Origin: Mucilaginibacter sp.
GTDB taxonomy: Bacteria; Bacteroidota; Bacteroidia; Sphingobacteriales; Sphingobacteriaceae
Direction: 5' to 3'
Assembly (NCBI RefSeq): GCF_028287845.1
Contig: NZ_JAQBOW010000031.1
Coordinates: 1 to 64,000 of the forward strand
Length of the DNA stretch: 64,000 bases
This document shows, one piece after another, positions 19,404 through 30,164 of this stretch; within the stretch, counting starts at the first letter, position 1; the number at the start of each line of letters is the position of its first letter. A program made the position numbers and the translations under genes. Under the pieces are notes generated by a model, which saw nothing but the letters and a program-made list of their open reading frames with translations, did no database searches and was not told the DNA's origin.

Positions 19404-21722
19404 ATGAATAAGTTTTTTCTTACCGCTATACCTTTGGTATTGGCATTAACTACACATGCCCAACAGGGTAAAATTTTTACCGCAAAAGATTACGAACGTG
19501 CCGAAAGTATGATGGCCTATAATACAGAGCCATTAGTTGAGCATACCGGCATAAGCCCTATGTGGCTTGCTGATGATCGTTTTTATTATCGTACACCGGT
19601 TGCCGAAGGCAATCAATTCATTTTGTTTAATCCTGCCAAGGCAACTAAAGTTGCTGCTTTTGATCATCAAAAACTGGCAATTGCTTTATCAACAGCTACC
19701 GGAAAGCAATTTAAAGCAACTGAATTACCTTTCCAGGCCATTAGTTTTTCAGCCGACGGAAAGGGTATTATCTTCCAGGCAGAAGGAAAACAATGGCGAT
19801 TTGAAAATAACCGCGTTGTAACTGATACCAGCACGGTAAAGGTAGTTGCATTAACTGGCGGCCGTGGCCGCCGTGGGGGTGGGACCGGAGGAGGTAATGA
19901 TATACTGTCGCCAGATAAAAAGAAAGCTGCCTATATAAAAGATTTCAATTTATGGGTTCGTGACTTGCCAACCGGTAAGGAAACTCAATTAACTACTGAT
20001 GGGGTAAAGGATAATGGTTACGCAACTGACAATGCCGGCTGGGCAGCAAGCGAAAGAGCCATCCTGGTGTGGTCGCCTGATTCAAAAAAGATAGCCACCT
20101 TTCAGCAGGATGAGCGTAAAGTAAATAATGCCTATCTGGTGCCCACTAAAGTAGGTGCGCCAACCTTAAAAGCATGGAAATATCCTTTCCCGGGCGATAA
20201 AGAAATACCGATGCTTACCCGAGTTATTATTAATGTAGAAAATCCAAAAGTAATTAAATTACAGGTGGCCCCTGATCCGCATAGATCTACACTAAGCGAT
20301 GACATTAAAGGCGGTGCAGGATGGGCGGATGTATATTGGAGCGACGACGCAACCAAGCTGGTTTTTGCCTCTACCAACCGCGATCATAAACAAGAAAAGG
20401 TACGTATGGCGGATGCCGAAACAGGCGCCGTTCGAGAGATTTTTGAAGAAACTGTACCCACCCAGTTTGAATCGGGATGGGCAGCGGTAAACTGGAGATA
20501 CCTGAGCAAAACTAACGAGATACTTTGGTTCTCTGAACGTGATAATTGGGGGCATCTTTATTTATATGATGCAACAACCGGTAAATTAAAGAACCAGGTT
20601 ACTAAGGGCGATTGGATAGTGACCGGGGTAGATAAGATAGATGAAAAAAATCGAATCATTTATTTTACAGCAGGAGGGTTAGAAACCGAGAATCCTTATT
20701 TTACTCAGCTTTGCAAGATCGGGTTTGATGGTAAGGGTTTCACTGTGTTAACTCCGGGTTCTGGCAACCATACTACAAGCTTTTCGCCAAAGGGTAATTA
20801 TATTATAGATACATATTCTAAGCCTGATGTTGCGCCGGTAACCGTATTGCGTAATATGCAGGGCAAGCAAATAATGGAGTTGGAAAAAACCGATCTATCC
20901 AAACTTAGTGCTACCGGCTGGAAACCTGTAATTCCTTTCTCTGTTAAAGCGCATGATGGCAAAACAGATATATACGGCTTAATGTGGGTGCCAAAAACAA
21001 TTGATCCCAATAAAAAATATCCGGTTATTGATTATATCTATCCTGGTCCGCAAGGTGGGAGTGTAGGCAGTTGGGCGTTCGCTACTGAACGCGGAGACAA
21101 TGGCGCTCTTGCCGAATTAGGATTTATTGTAGTAGAAATTGAAGGTACCAGCAACCCACTGCGTTCAAAAAGTTTTCATGATATGAGCTATGGCAACATG
21201 GCCGATAATACACTATCAGATCAGGTATCGGGCATTAAACAACTGGCAGCAAAATACCCTTACATGGATCTGGATAAGGTTGGTATCTGGGGGCACTCTG
21301 GTGGTGGCTTTGCCGCTGCCGCCGCTATGTTCCGTTATCCTGATTTCTTTAAGGTTGGTATTTCAGAATCAGGCAATCACGAAAACCTGAATTATGAAGA
21401 CAACTGGGGCGAACGTTATAACGGTTTAGTTACTAACGCTGATTATAATGCACAGGCCAATCAAAACTTAGCCAAAAACTTAAAAGGTAAGCTTATGCTG
21501 GCCCACGGTTTAATGGATAATAATGTGCCGCCGCAAAATACCTTTTTGGTTATTGAAGCCCTTGAAAAAGCCAATAAGGATTATGATCTGGTTGTATTTC
21601 CTAACAGCCCGCATGGTTATGGTGCTTATGCGCCATATATGATGCGCCGCCGCTGGGATTATTTTGTGAAAAACCTGATGGGGGCAGAGCCACCGTATGC
21701 GTATCAGCTTAAAGGTAGATAA
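19404..21722 (+). CDS. S9 family peptidase (dipeptidyl peptidase IV-like)
   Basis: Internal start 19404 gives a signal peptide; GIWGHSGGGFAAAAAMFRYPDFFKVGIS serine motif; HGLMDNNVPPQNT; PHGYG. Confidence 0.9.
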   Translation: MNKFFLTAIPLVLALTTHAQQGKIFTAKDYERAESMMAYNTEPLVEHTGISPMWLADDRFYYRTPVAEGNQFILFNPAKATKVAAFDHQKLAIALSTATGKQFKATELPFQAISFSADGKGIIFQAEGKQWRFENNRVVTDTSTVKVVALTGGRGRRGGGTGGGNDILSPDKKKAAYIKDFNLWVRDLPTGKETQLTTDGVKDNGYATDNAGWAASERAILVWSPDSKKIATFQQDERKVNNAYLVPTKVGAPTLKAWKYPFPGDKEIPMLTRVIINVENPKVIKLQVAPDPHRSTLSDDIKGGAGWADVYWSDDATKLVFASTNRDHKQEKVRMADAETGAVREIFEETVPTQFESGWAAVNWRYLSKTNEILWFSERDNWGHLYLYDATTGKLKNQVTKGDWIVTGVDKIDEKNRIIYFTAGGLETENPYFTQLCKIGFDGKGFTVLTPGSGNHTTSFSPKGNYIIDTYSKPDVAPVTVLRNMQGKQIMELEKTDLSKLSATGWKPVIPFSVKAHDGKTDIYGLMWVPKTIDPNKKYPVIDYIYPGPQGGSVGSWAFATERGDNGALAELGFIVVEIEGTSNPLRSKSFHDMSYGNMADNTLSDQVSGIKQLAAKYPYMDLDKVGIWGHSGGGFAAAAAMFRYPDFFKVGISESGNHENLNYEDNWGERYNGLVTNADYNAQANQNLAKNLKGKLMLAHGLMDNNVPPQNTFLVIEALEKANKDYDLVVFPNSPHGYGAYAPYMMRRRWDYFVKNLMGAEPPYAYQLKGR

Positions 21723-21950
21723 TGGTTTATGGCAAAATATTTGAGGCATAAAATAATATACACTATTGTTGTATGCCATATACAATAATCATACAGCTGA
21801 AATATTACCTCATTTATTAAATGCTCTCTGGTTTTGTTAACGAACTGTGGTTGAATAGTTTAGTTTTTAATTTGTTTGTTGGATTGTATGGCACGCAATT
21901 ATAGTAGATATTAATGTTGAAATAATTATAAATCTTTAAAAATTATCAAA

Positions 21951-22253
21951 ATGGCAACTAATCAAAAAAATCAGGGCGGCGGTGAAGAGAAGGATCAAAA
22001 AGGCCGGGGAAGCAATCAGGGAAATAGCAGAAGCAGCCAGGAAAGTCAGGGCAATAGTCCTGGAAATCGTGGAGGAAGCCAGGAAAGTCAGGAAAATAGT
22101 GGTAGCTCTAACCGAGGGTTCGCTTCTATGGATGACGACAAACAACGTGAAATTGCCAGTAAGGGCGGTAAAGCTGCTCATGAATCTGGGAATGCTCATG
22201 AATTCGATTCTAAAGAAGCAAGGGAAGCTGGCCGCAAAGGTGGCAAAGCCTGA
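21951..22253 (+). CDS. KGG-repeat stress-induced small protein
   Basis: Ends ASKGGKAAHESGNAHEFDSKEAREAGRKGGKA, typical of KGG/con-10-like proteins; Gly/Ser/Gln/Glu-rich N-terminus. Confidence 0.85.
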   Translation: MATNQKNQGGGEEKDQKGRGSNQGNSRSSQESQGNSPGNRGGSQESQENSGSSNRGFASMDDDKQREIASKGGKAAHESGNAHEFDSKEAREAGRKGGKA

Positions 22254-22287
22254 GCTGATGTAGAGAGAGCAATAAGCTTATTGAAGG

Positions 22288-22320
22288 CAGGACAGCAGCA
22301 ATGCTGTCCTGTTTTGTTTT
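22288..22320 (+). terminator. Rho-independent terminator
   Basis: CAGGACAGCA-gcaa-TGCTGTCCTG perfect 10-bp stem followed by TTTTGTTTT. Confidence 0.9.
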
Positions 22321-22377
22321 AAAACCAATTAAGTATGACCAATTAAAAAATTAGTAGAACAATTAATGCCTACTGTT

Positions 22378-22857
22378 TTATTTTCCTGCCCCAAGCTCAT
22401 ATGCCGATTCATTTTTTGCTTCTGACATTACAAAAAAGCTTTGCATCATACCTACATCGGGCAGGATGGAAAGCTTATTCATCACCAGGTGATTATATTC
22501 GTCCATATCGCTAATTGCTATCCGCAGTAAAAAATCAAAAGCGCCCGTCATGTGATAGCATTCCATTACCTCGCTTAGTTTCACCACTTCGGCCTGAAAT
22601 GCCAGTAAACTATCCTGGGCATGTTGCTTTAGCTGTACCTGAGTATAAACAATAAGGCCGCGGCCTATTTTTTTTGGATCAAGGATAGCTGCATAGCGTT
22701 TAATATAGCCTTCATCCTGCAATCGGCGCACCCTGGCATGAATAGGAGTTATTGATTTATGCAGGCGCTGCCCCAATTCTTTATGTGTAAGCCGGGCATC
22801 ATTTTGCAATAAGCGTAAAATGCCGGTATCGGTCGGGTCAAGTTCTTTATTTATCAT
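22378..22857 (-). CDS. Lrp/AsnC family transcriptional regulator
   Basis: [50 protein letters not shown]. Confidence 0.92.
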   Translation of the reverse strand: MINKELDPTDTGILRLLQNDARLTHKELGQRLHKSITPIHARVRRLQDEGYIKRYAAILDPKKIGRGLIVYTQVQLKQHAQDSLLAFQAEVVKLSEVMECYHMTGAFDFLLRIAISDMDEYNHLVMNKLSILPDVGMMQSFFVMSEAKNESAYELGAGK

Positions 22858-23888
22858 AAGTTTACAATATCATTAAAAGTAAGCACTCCTGCCTCTTCCA
22901 TAAAAGCCTCCGCACGCATTACCATTTTCTCAGAGCCTATAAAAATTGGCGAACGCTGGTGTAGTTTGTTTACTTCCAGATCCAATATGCGGTCTTTTCC
23001 ATTAGTGGCTCTGCCGCCTGCCTGCTCAATAACGAAGGCCATGGGGTTGCATTCATATACTAGCCGCAACTTGCCGTTTGGTGCAGATGCCGTAACCGGA
23101 TAAATAAAAATCCCTCCTTTTATAAGGTTACGGTGCAAGTCGGCAACCATCGAGCCAATATAGCGGGAAGTATATGGCCGGTTGGTAGCTTTGTCTTCCA
23201 CCTGGCAGTATTTAATGTATTGTTTTACACCTTTCGGGAAATGCACATAGTTGCCTTCGTTAATAGAATAGATCAACCCGTCTTTAGGTATTTGCATATT
23301 AGGATGGGAAAGACAGAATTCGCCAATAGATGGATCTAGTGTAAATCCGTTAACGCCTTTGCCTGTGGTATAAACCAGCATGGTAGAAGAGCCATATATT
23401 ATATATCCGGCAGCAACTTGTTGTGTTCCGCATTGCAACACGTCTTCCAGTGTAGCCGGGCCGTTTTGTGAAACTCTATGATAGATTGAAAAAATGGTGC
23501 CTACTGCCACATTTACATCAATATTTGAAGAACCATCAAGAGGGTCAATGGCCACGATATATTTAGCGTGTTGCGAAATGACATCATTTAACGGAATGAT
23601 ATTCTCATTTTCTTCAGAGGCAACAATACAACATTCTCCTCCGCAGCGCAAGGCAGAGATAAATTGTTCATTGGCATAAATGTCAAGTTTCTGCTGGCTT
23701 TCTCCTTGTATATTGATGCTGCCCGAATTGCCTAATATATCCATCAGGCCGGCTTTGTTCACTTCGCGGTTAACTATCTTGGCCGCTATTCCAATGTCGC
23801 GTAATAACCTGGAAAGTTCACCTTTCGCATATGGAAAATCGGCTTGCTTTTCAATAATAAATTGCCCTAAAGTTTTAAATTCCGGCAT
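22854..23888 (-). CDS. fbp: Class 1 fructose-1,6-bisphosphatase
   Basis: [60 protein letters not shown]; overlaps the Lrp gene by 4 bp. Confidence 0.95.
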   Translation of the reverse strand: MPEFKTLGQFIIEKQADFPYAKGELSRLLRDIGIAAKIVNREVNKAGLMDILGNSGSINIQGESQQKLDIYANEQFISALRCGGECCIVASEENENIIPLNDVISQHAKYIVAIDPLDGSSNIDVNVAVGTIFSIYHRVSQNGPATLEDVLQCGTQQVAAGYIIYGSSTMLVYTTGKGVNGFTLDPSIGEFCLSHPNMQIPKDGLIYSINEGNYVHFPKGVKQYIKYCQVEDKATNRPYTSRYIGSMVADLHRNLIKGGIFIYPVTASAPNGKLRLVYECNPMAFVIEQAGGRATNGKDRILDLEVNKLHQRSPIFIGSEKMVMRAEAFMEEAGVLTFNDIVNL

Positions 23889-24204
23889 GGGCTTAGTGTA
23901 TTATATACATAATTAATTTTATGCTTTTATTCGTCAATGTAAGTATTTTTATACTTAAAAAACAATAAAATTGTAAAATGTTTTGATTTTTTATGTTAAC
24001 CATAGTGTATTTAAAATGCATTTAAAATTCATTTTTGACTAAATCAGGGCATAAAAAACAGTAAAATAGGTTTAATGACTAAAAAATAAATTAGTAAAGG
24101 TCTTTTTTTCTAAAATTAATACTTGGTATAGTATACATGACCAAATCGAACCAACTTTACATATTAAAATAAGCTGTCCGTCGTACGGTTTTAAATACGC
24201 CATT

Positions 24205-25806
24205 ATGATTAGTACAAAAAAATATAATTTCGAAACAACAGGGATTAGCACCCTTAACCTGTCTTATCTTAATTTAAGCAGCCAGCAACCCTGTTACTAC
24301 CAACTGCCACCGAATATCCTGGTCAGTCATTCAATTGAAAATAAAGAGGGGATTTTAACTGATAAAAAGGTATTGGCTGTGGATACAGGTGAGTTTACCG
24401 GCCGTTCGCCAAAAGACCGCTTTATTGTAAATGATGATTTAACAACAGACACGGTTTGGTGGGGTGATGTTAATATTCCCTTTGGTATTGGCGCGTTTGA
24501 TAAACTTTATTTAAAGGTGATAAAATATCTTGCCGATAAAGATTTTTTTGTTCGTGATGCCTTTGCTTGCGCCGATGAAAATAGCAGATTATCGTTACGG
24601 GTTATAACCGAAAAAGCCTATCAAAATCTGTTTGCTTATAATCTTTTCATCAGGCCCGATAAACCGGTTATCAATCACCCCGAGTGGTCTATTATTGCCG
24701 CGCCCGGTTTTAGAGCCAATCCCCTGGAGGACGAAACGCGCCAGTCGAACTTTTCGATTATCAATTTTACAAAAAAAATTATATTGATAGGCGGTACCGG
24801 ATATACGGGTGAAATAAAAAAAGCGGTATTTTCTGTACTTAATTTTTTGCTTCCCCGGCAAGGTATATTGCCCATGCATTGCGCTATCAATATGGGTAGA
24901 GAAAATGATACAGCCATTTTTTTCGGCTTATCGGGTACAGGTAAAACCACTTTATCAGCAGATCCAGATCGCAGATTGATAGGCGACGATGAACATGGCT
25001 GGAGTGAAGATTCTGTATTTAATTTTGAAGGTGGATGTTATGCAAAAACTGTAGGGTTAGATCCTGAAAAAGAACCGCAGATATTTGCAGCTGTTAAAGA
25101 GGGGGCCCTTCTTGAAAATGTTTGCTTTCATCTTGGCAGGAAAAGTGTGAATTATGATAACATAGCAAAGACAGAAAATACCAGGGTATCATACCCAATT
25201 CATTATATAAAAAACGCCGTAATACCTTCTGTAGGTACTGCCCCAAAAAACATTTTTTTTCTCACTGCCGATGCTTTTGGAGTGCTGCCGCCGGTGGCTA
25301 AATTAAATAAAGAACAGGCTTTATACTATTTTCTATCTGGCTATACCGCTAAAGTTGCCGGGACCGAATTGGGTGTAAATGAACCTCAGGCAACATTTTC
25401 TGCCTGTTTTGGCAAAGCATTTTTGCCGTTGCATCCACAAACGTATGCTAATATGCTAAGTGAAAAAATAAGCGGTAACAATATAAACATCTGGTTAATA
25501 AATACCGGGTGGGCAGGTGGTCCCTATGGCGTTGGCGAACGGATAAAACTGGCTTATACACGCGCAATAATTAACGCGGCAATTAATGGAGAATTAAATA
25601 ATGTTGAGTATGAGCTTTTCCCTGTGTTTGATTTAATGATCCCTAAATCTTGCCCGGGTATTCCTGATGAATTATTAAATCCTGCTAAAAACTGGAAAAA
25701 TTTAACTGATTATTGGGCCAAAGCAAATTACTTGCTAAAATTATTTAAAGAAAATTATAAGATTTTGGATAATAGAAGTACCTTTGTATCAACAGATAAA
25801 GGTTAA
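24205..25806 (+). CDS. pckA: Phosphoenolpyruvate carboxykinase (ATP)
   Basis: GEFTGRSPKDRFIV; MHCAINMGRENDTAIFFGLSGTGKTTLSADPDRRLIGDDEHGW; NTGWAGGPYGVGERIKLAYTRA. Confidence 0.97.
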   Translation: MISTKKYNFETTGISTLNLSYLNLSSQQPCYYQLPPNILVSHSIENKEGILTDKKVLAVDTGEFTGRSPKDRFIVNDDLTTDTVWWGDVNIPFGIGAFDKLYLKVIKYLADKDFFVRDAFACADENSRLSLRVITEKAYQNLFAYNLFIRPDKPVINHPEWSIIAAPGFRANPLEDETRQSNFSIINFTKKIILIGGTGYTGEIKKAVFSVLNFLLPRQGILPMHCAINMGRENDTAIFFGLSGTGKTTLSADPDRRLIGDDEHGWSEDSVFNFEGGCYAKTVGLDPEKEPQIFAAVKEGALLENVCFHLGRKSVNYDNIAKTENTRVSYPIHYIKNAVIPSVGTAPKNIFFLTADAFGVLPPVAKLNKEQALYYFLSGYTAKVAGTELGVNEPQATFSACFGKAFLPLHPQTYANMLSEKISGNNINIWLINTGWAGGPYGVGERIKLAYTRAIINAAINGELNNVEYELFPVFDLMIPKSCPGIPDELLNPAKNWKNLTDYWAKANYLLKLFKENYKILDNRSTFVSTDKG

Positions 25807-25977
25807 AAGCCCATCTGCCTATTGTAAGTAATAATATTCTTTCCTTTTTTTAAGCAGATTGGGACTCTTATGGCTTCGCTATGCACATTTGCTATACCCA
25901 GGGGGCAATAGTAAAATTTATAAAACCACTTAGCATCTTTATAATTATTTGTCCAGAATGCCTTAATAAACCCTGTT

Positions 25978-26301
25978 TTAACGGCGCAGTCTGTTTGGAT
26001 TATACGCTACCAGGAATTGCAATTGTTTATTCCTGGCTGCATCATGTTCGGTAGCGTTGTGGAACTTAGCTTTTACGGTGGCTAATTTTGTTTTAACTAG
26101 CGTTAAAAACGCTGCAACAATTTCAGGTAATACGCTGGTAGATACAGTAGGGTAATACTTTTTCTCTATGGCTTTCTTTTCATCAGCTGTTGCCATGCTC
26201 AGTTCCCATCCCTCTTCGGATTTAAATCCATTCTCATTCGCAATATTATTTAAGTCAAAGAGATATTCTTTCGCTTGATATTCTATAGTTTGATTATTCA
26301 T
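25978..26301 (-). CDS. Hypothetical protein (107 aa)
   Basis: Intact ORF; no confident family. Confidence 0.5.
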   Translation of the reverse strand: MNNQTIEYQAKEYLFDLNNIANENGFKSEEGWELSMATADEKKAIEKKYYPTVSTSVLPEIVAAFLTLVKTKLATVKAKFHNATEHDAARNKQLQFLVAYNPNRLRR

Positions 26302-26429
26302 CTTATTTAAGTTTTTGTTGTTAAAAATTATTCAGTTTTAGCCATTGCTGATTTACCGGACCGGTAATCAGATGGGTTTTTTCTATTTGTCAACAGGCAG
26401 TTTTTTGTCTTTTCTCACGATATTAATAT

Positions 26430-27161
26430 TTAATAAGCTTTTCTTAAAGTAATGATCCGCATCCAGTGCATGAGTTTCATCACGGGATAAACCGGATCAA
26501 TTTCGAACCATTTCTTACCGAAATTGGCGCTGTTAGGATGCTTATGATGATTATTCTGGAACAGTTCTCCCAGCATCAGAAAATCAAACGGTGTTGTGTT
26601 TTTGGATTTATCTTTATTATCGAAATTCCTGTAGCCATATTTATGCCCGCACCAGTTCACAATTGCGCCATGGATGGGACCCATCATAAAATGAATGGGT
26701 AGCAATAAGAACAGCCACCAATGGGCTGCAAAGAAAATATAAAAGCAGGTATAAGCTGCGCCAAAAAGTAGCCGGGATAAGATTGATGAACCAATGCGGT
26801 CAACTATTGGCCATTCGGGGTAATGCCCCGGGAACTGTGCTTCCGGGTCTTTGGTTCTTTTCACATAATCGCCGAAAGTATTAATAGTTGACTTCATCAT
26901 TTGATAGATGTCTGTAAAGAAATGTGGCGAATGCGGGTCGTTTTCGGTATCGCTGAAAGCATGGTGCTGTCGGTGCATCATTGCGTAAGCGCGGGGATTT
27001 AAAAAAGAAGTCCCTTCAAAAAGGTAGGCCAATAAATAAAATACACGTTCCCAGAATTTATTGGTGGTAAACATCCGGTGCGAAGCATAGCGGTGCTGGA
27101 AAAATGTTTGAAAAAATAGGGATAGGAACCAGTGGGCAATAAAAAAAATAAGTATGATCAT
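26430..27161 (-). CDS. Acyl-CoA/fatty acid desaturase
   Basis: Histidine boxes HRYASH, HRQHH, NNHHKH; TM segments. Confidence 0.9.
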   Translation of the reverse strand: MIILIFFIAHWFLSLFFQTFFQHRYASHRMFTTNKFWERVFYLLAYLFEGTSFLNPRAYAMMHRQHHAFSDTENDPHSPHFFTDIYQMMKSTINTFGDYVKRTKDPEAQFPGHYPEWPIVDRIGSSILSRLLFGAAYTCFYIFFAAHWWLFLLLPIHFMMGPIHGAIVNWCGHKYGYRNFDNKDKSKNTTPFDFLMLGELFQNNHHKHPNSANFGKKWFEIDPVYPVMKLMHWMRIITLRKAY

Positions 27162-27530
27162 AAAAATTAAATTGATAGCAATAAATAACAGGCATGGTTA
27201 TTTCCATGGCTATTGTGATATAATAACAGAGAGGATATGATTCACTGTTGGCCTGAATTTGCCTGGTTGTGTTTGCGCAATAATGATTAAGCTGCGTTTG
27301 TAATCAACCAGTATGTTTATGGGTTGTCGGGCCAGAAACAGCAGGTGCTTTGTAGTATTTTGAAAGACTATTATACTAAACGGTTTATTTATTCTGTTAT
27401 TGTGCAGGCTACTAAGGGTTTTGGTAAAAGCAAAAGACTCGGCCTTGAAAATTGCACATAATAAGTTTCCTAAACAGATATAGTAATTTTACTTTTAATT
27501 TAGTTATTTTTCTGTTATTTCGTAAAATTA

Positions 27531-29588
27531 ATGAGTAACATAAAGTCTGGCAGATCAAAACCTGCAACAAAGCAAGTATCTAAAAATAGAGCGCTTTTAT
27601 TTAAGTTAATAGGTATTTTATTGCCTTTTTTACTATTATTTTTTATCGAAGTACTATTACGCGTATCTAGTTATGGATATAATCTGAGCCTGTTTATAGA
27701 AGATAAAAATGACAAAAACTACCTGGTATTTAATCCAGACGCGTCCAAGAAGTATTTTTTAAATCAGGTTATAGCAACAACAGGCAACAGAGAACCGTTT
27801 AAAAAAACAAAAGACCCAAACACAACCCGCATTTTTGTTTTAGGCGAATCAACCACTATAGGTTATCCCTACTTTCATAATGGCTCTTTTCACAGATGGT
27901 TGCAATACCGTTTAATGCATACTTTCCCGGATAGAAACTTTGAGATCATTAATGTTTCACTAACCGCGGTTAACTCTTATACTGTTTTGGGCTTTGCCAA
28001 AGAAGTGGTAAACTATGAGCCGGATGCCGTGTTAATTTATACCGGACACAATGAATATTATGGAGCTTTAGGTGTAGGTTCAACAGAAAACATTGGGGGC
28101 AGTCCATTGTTGGTAAAAACTATACTTAACCTGCGACAGCTAAGATTGGTACAGTTAATAACTAGAGTATATAGCAGCATAGCAGGCGCACCGGTAATAC
28201 CTAAAGGTGAGTTGAAAGAAACGTTAATGAAGCGGATGGTTGCCAATCAGCAGATACCCTATAAATCAGTATTGTATAATAGGGGAATTGACCAGTTTAG
28301 AACCAATATGGATCAAACCCTGCAAACGCTTAATGAACATAAGGTACCTGTATTTATAAGCAACCTGGTAAGTAATGAAAAAGACCTGAAACCATTTGTA
28401 AGTATTGCAGCTACAGGGGCAAACCATTTGGCTTTTAATGAGGCCTATAAGCAGGGCATGCAGGCTTTTAACCATAATGATATGCCGGCAGCGCTAAAAT
28501 ATTTTAATGCCGCCAACCTGTTATATGCAAACCATGCCTTGTGCAATTACTATATTGGGCAGATATTATTTAATCAGGGAGATTACAAAGCTGCCAAAAC
28601 CTATTTTGATAGGGCAAAAGATCTGGATGCGCTACGGTTTAGGGCGCCGCAGCAAATAAATGATATTATCACCGGGCTAATCAAAAAATATCCTTATACA
28701 CACCTGGTTGATACTAAGGCCGAATTTGAAGCTAACTCAGATCACCATATTATTGGCGATGGATTAATATTAGAGCATGTTCACCCTAATCTTGCGGGAT
28801 ATGCACTAATGTCTGATGCTTTTTATGAAAGCCTTAAAAAAGAACATTTTATTGCAGTAAGTAAAGAAAGTGAGCTATCATTTAAGCAATTGTTGCATGA
28901 TATGCCTATTACCAAAATAGACTCACTAACAGGTGTTTATAAAATGGCTAATTTAAAAAGCAGCTGGCCCTTTACCGCAGTTACAGTAAAGCCTGATTAT
29001 AAAGTTAATTCGCCCGAAGAGCAATTGGCCTATGGTGTTACCTTTAAAAGTATGAGCTGGGCAGATGCGATGGACCAGCTTTACAATTATTACATAAACA
29101 ATAAGGATATTGCCAATGCAAAAAAAGTAGTTGAAGCATTAATATTGGAAACGCCTAACGAGGACGCACTTTATGAAAAAGCTGCAAATTTGAGCGGCGC
29201 CATAAAGGATTACAGCAACGCGGCGGCAAACTTTAGTATATCTTTTAACAGGTCACCGGGTTTTGATAAAGCAAGGAATCTTTTTGTACTTTATCTTAAG
29301 CTGGATAAACCTTTACAAGCTGTTCCTTACCTTGACTATGCTATTAAAAACAATACCTCAAGTTTTAATCTTGCACCGGTTATGCAATATGTAAATGATG
29401 TAATACAGCTAAAAAAAGTATATGAAAATGATACTACCAATATATTAGTTATTAATAAAATAGCTGGTACGTATGCTAAAATGGGTAACAAGGATGGCGC
29501 GGTTAAGTATATTGATAAAGCATTAAAACGAGATAAGAAAAACAAAGATGCACTGGCTATATTGGCAAATGTTATTGGCATAAAATAA
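27531..29588 (+). CDS. Membrane-anchored SGNH/GDSL-like protein with TPR region
   Basis: N-terminal TM; TRIFVLGESTTIGYPY and EPDAVLIYTGHNEYYG; C-terminal HVHPNLAGYALMSDAFY; TPR-like segments in the middle and C-terminal parts. Confidence 0.75.
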   Translation: MSNIKSGRSKPATKQVSKNRALLFKLIGILLPFLLLFFIEVLLRVSSYGYNLSLFIEDKNDKNYLVFNPDASKKYFLNQVIATTGNREPFKKTKDPNTTRIFVLGESTTIGYPYFHNGSFHRWLQYRLMHTFPDRNFEIINVSLTAVNSYTVLGFAKEVVNYEPDAVLIYTGHNEYYGALGVGSTENIGGSPLLVKTILNLRQLRLVQLITRVYSSIAGAPVIPKGELKETLMKRMVANQQIPYKSVLYNRGIDQFRTNMDQTLQTLNEHKVPVFISNLVSNEKDLKPFVSIAATGANHLAFNEAYKQGMQAFNHNDMPAALKYFNAANLLYANHALCNYYIGQILFNQGDYKAAKTYFDRAKDLDALRFRAPQQINDIITGLIKKYPYTHLVDTKAEFEANSDHHIIGDGLILEHVHPNLAGYALMSDAFYESLKKEHFIAVSKESELSFKQLLHDMPITKIDSLTGVYKMANLKSSWPFTAVTVKPDYKVNSPEEQLAYGVTFKSMSWADAMDQLYNYYINNKDIANAKKVVEALILETPNEDALYEKAANLSGAIKDYSNAAANFSISFNRSPGFDKARNLFVLYLKLDKPLQAVPYLDYAIKNNTSSFNLAPVMQYVNDVIQLKKVYENDTTNILVINKIAGTYAKMGNKDGAVKYIDKALKRDKKNKDALAILANVIGIK

Positions 29589-29590
29589 AT

Positions 29591-29989
29591 ATGGACAGAC
29601 AAAAAAGTATATTAGCTAAAATCACTAAACTACAAACGGTTGAGTTTAGCCAGGTGCTGGTAGTAGTACTTATTGGTTTGGCTTTATATTATAAAAAACA
29701 TGACCTGGTTATCGCGGCGCTGGCAGTGGCCTTGATCAGCCTTATTATACCAAAACTATTTTACCCATTAGCAGTGGGCTGGTTTAGCTTATCTAAAGTT
29801 TTAAGTGCTGTAAGCTCAAAAATATTAATGGGAATTGTATTCCTGGTAATAGTTATCCCGGTTGGGTTTTTCAGAAAGCTAACAGGTGTAGATAATTTAA
29901 AATTACGCCAGTTTAAAAAAAGCAGCCAGTCTGTAATGGTTAATCGTGATCATTTATATAAAGAGGCTGATTTTTTAAATACTTTTTAA
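29591..29989 (+). CDS. SxtJ-like small membrane protein
   Basis: 132 aa with several TM segments; PLAVGWFSLSKVLSAVSSKILMGIVFLVIVIPVGFFRKL; immediately upstream of the 50-aa ORF and the carbamoyltransferase. Confidence 0.75.
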   Translation: MDRQKSILAKITKLQTVEFSQVLVVVLIGLALYYKKHDLVIAALAVALISLIIPKLFYPLAVGWFSLSKVLSAVSSKILMGIVFLVIVIPVGFFRKLTGVDNLKLRQFKKSSQSVMVNRDHLYKEADFLNTF

Positions 29990-30005
29990 ACAAATTATTC
30001 TTGAT

Positions 30006-30158
30006 ATGATTGAATTTTTAAAAGAACTATTTGAATTTTTAAAAACCCGGAAGAAATTTTGGTTGCTTCCATTGATATCAATTCTATTAATATTAGCAAT
30101 AGTGATCGTATTAACTAGTGCATCGGCTTTGGCGCCGTTTATTTATACCTTATTTTAA
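30006..30158 (+). CDS. DUF5989-like 50-aa single-pass membrane protein (not in the ORF track)
   Basis: Direct translation: MIEFLKELFEFLKTRKKFWLLPLISILLILAIVIVLTSASALAPFIYTLF*; K/R-K-F/W-W-LLP...SALAPFIYTLF pattern. Confidence 0.8.
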   Translation: MIEFLKELFEFLKTRKKFWLLPLISILLILAIVIVLTSASALAPFIYTLF

Positions 30159-30164
30159 TCATCG

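Noticed and set aside
21982-22263. Alternate-frame ORF (93 aa, + strand) over the KGG protein gene
   Set aside because: The KGGKAAHESGNAHEF frame matches a known family; the overlapping frame is a composition artefact of a purine-rich gene.
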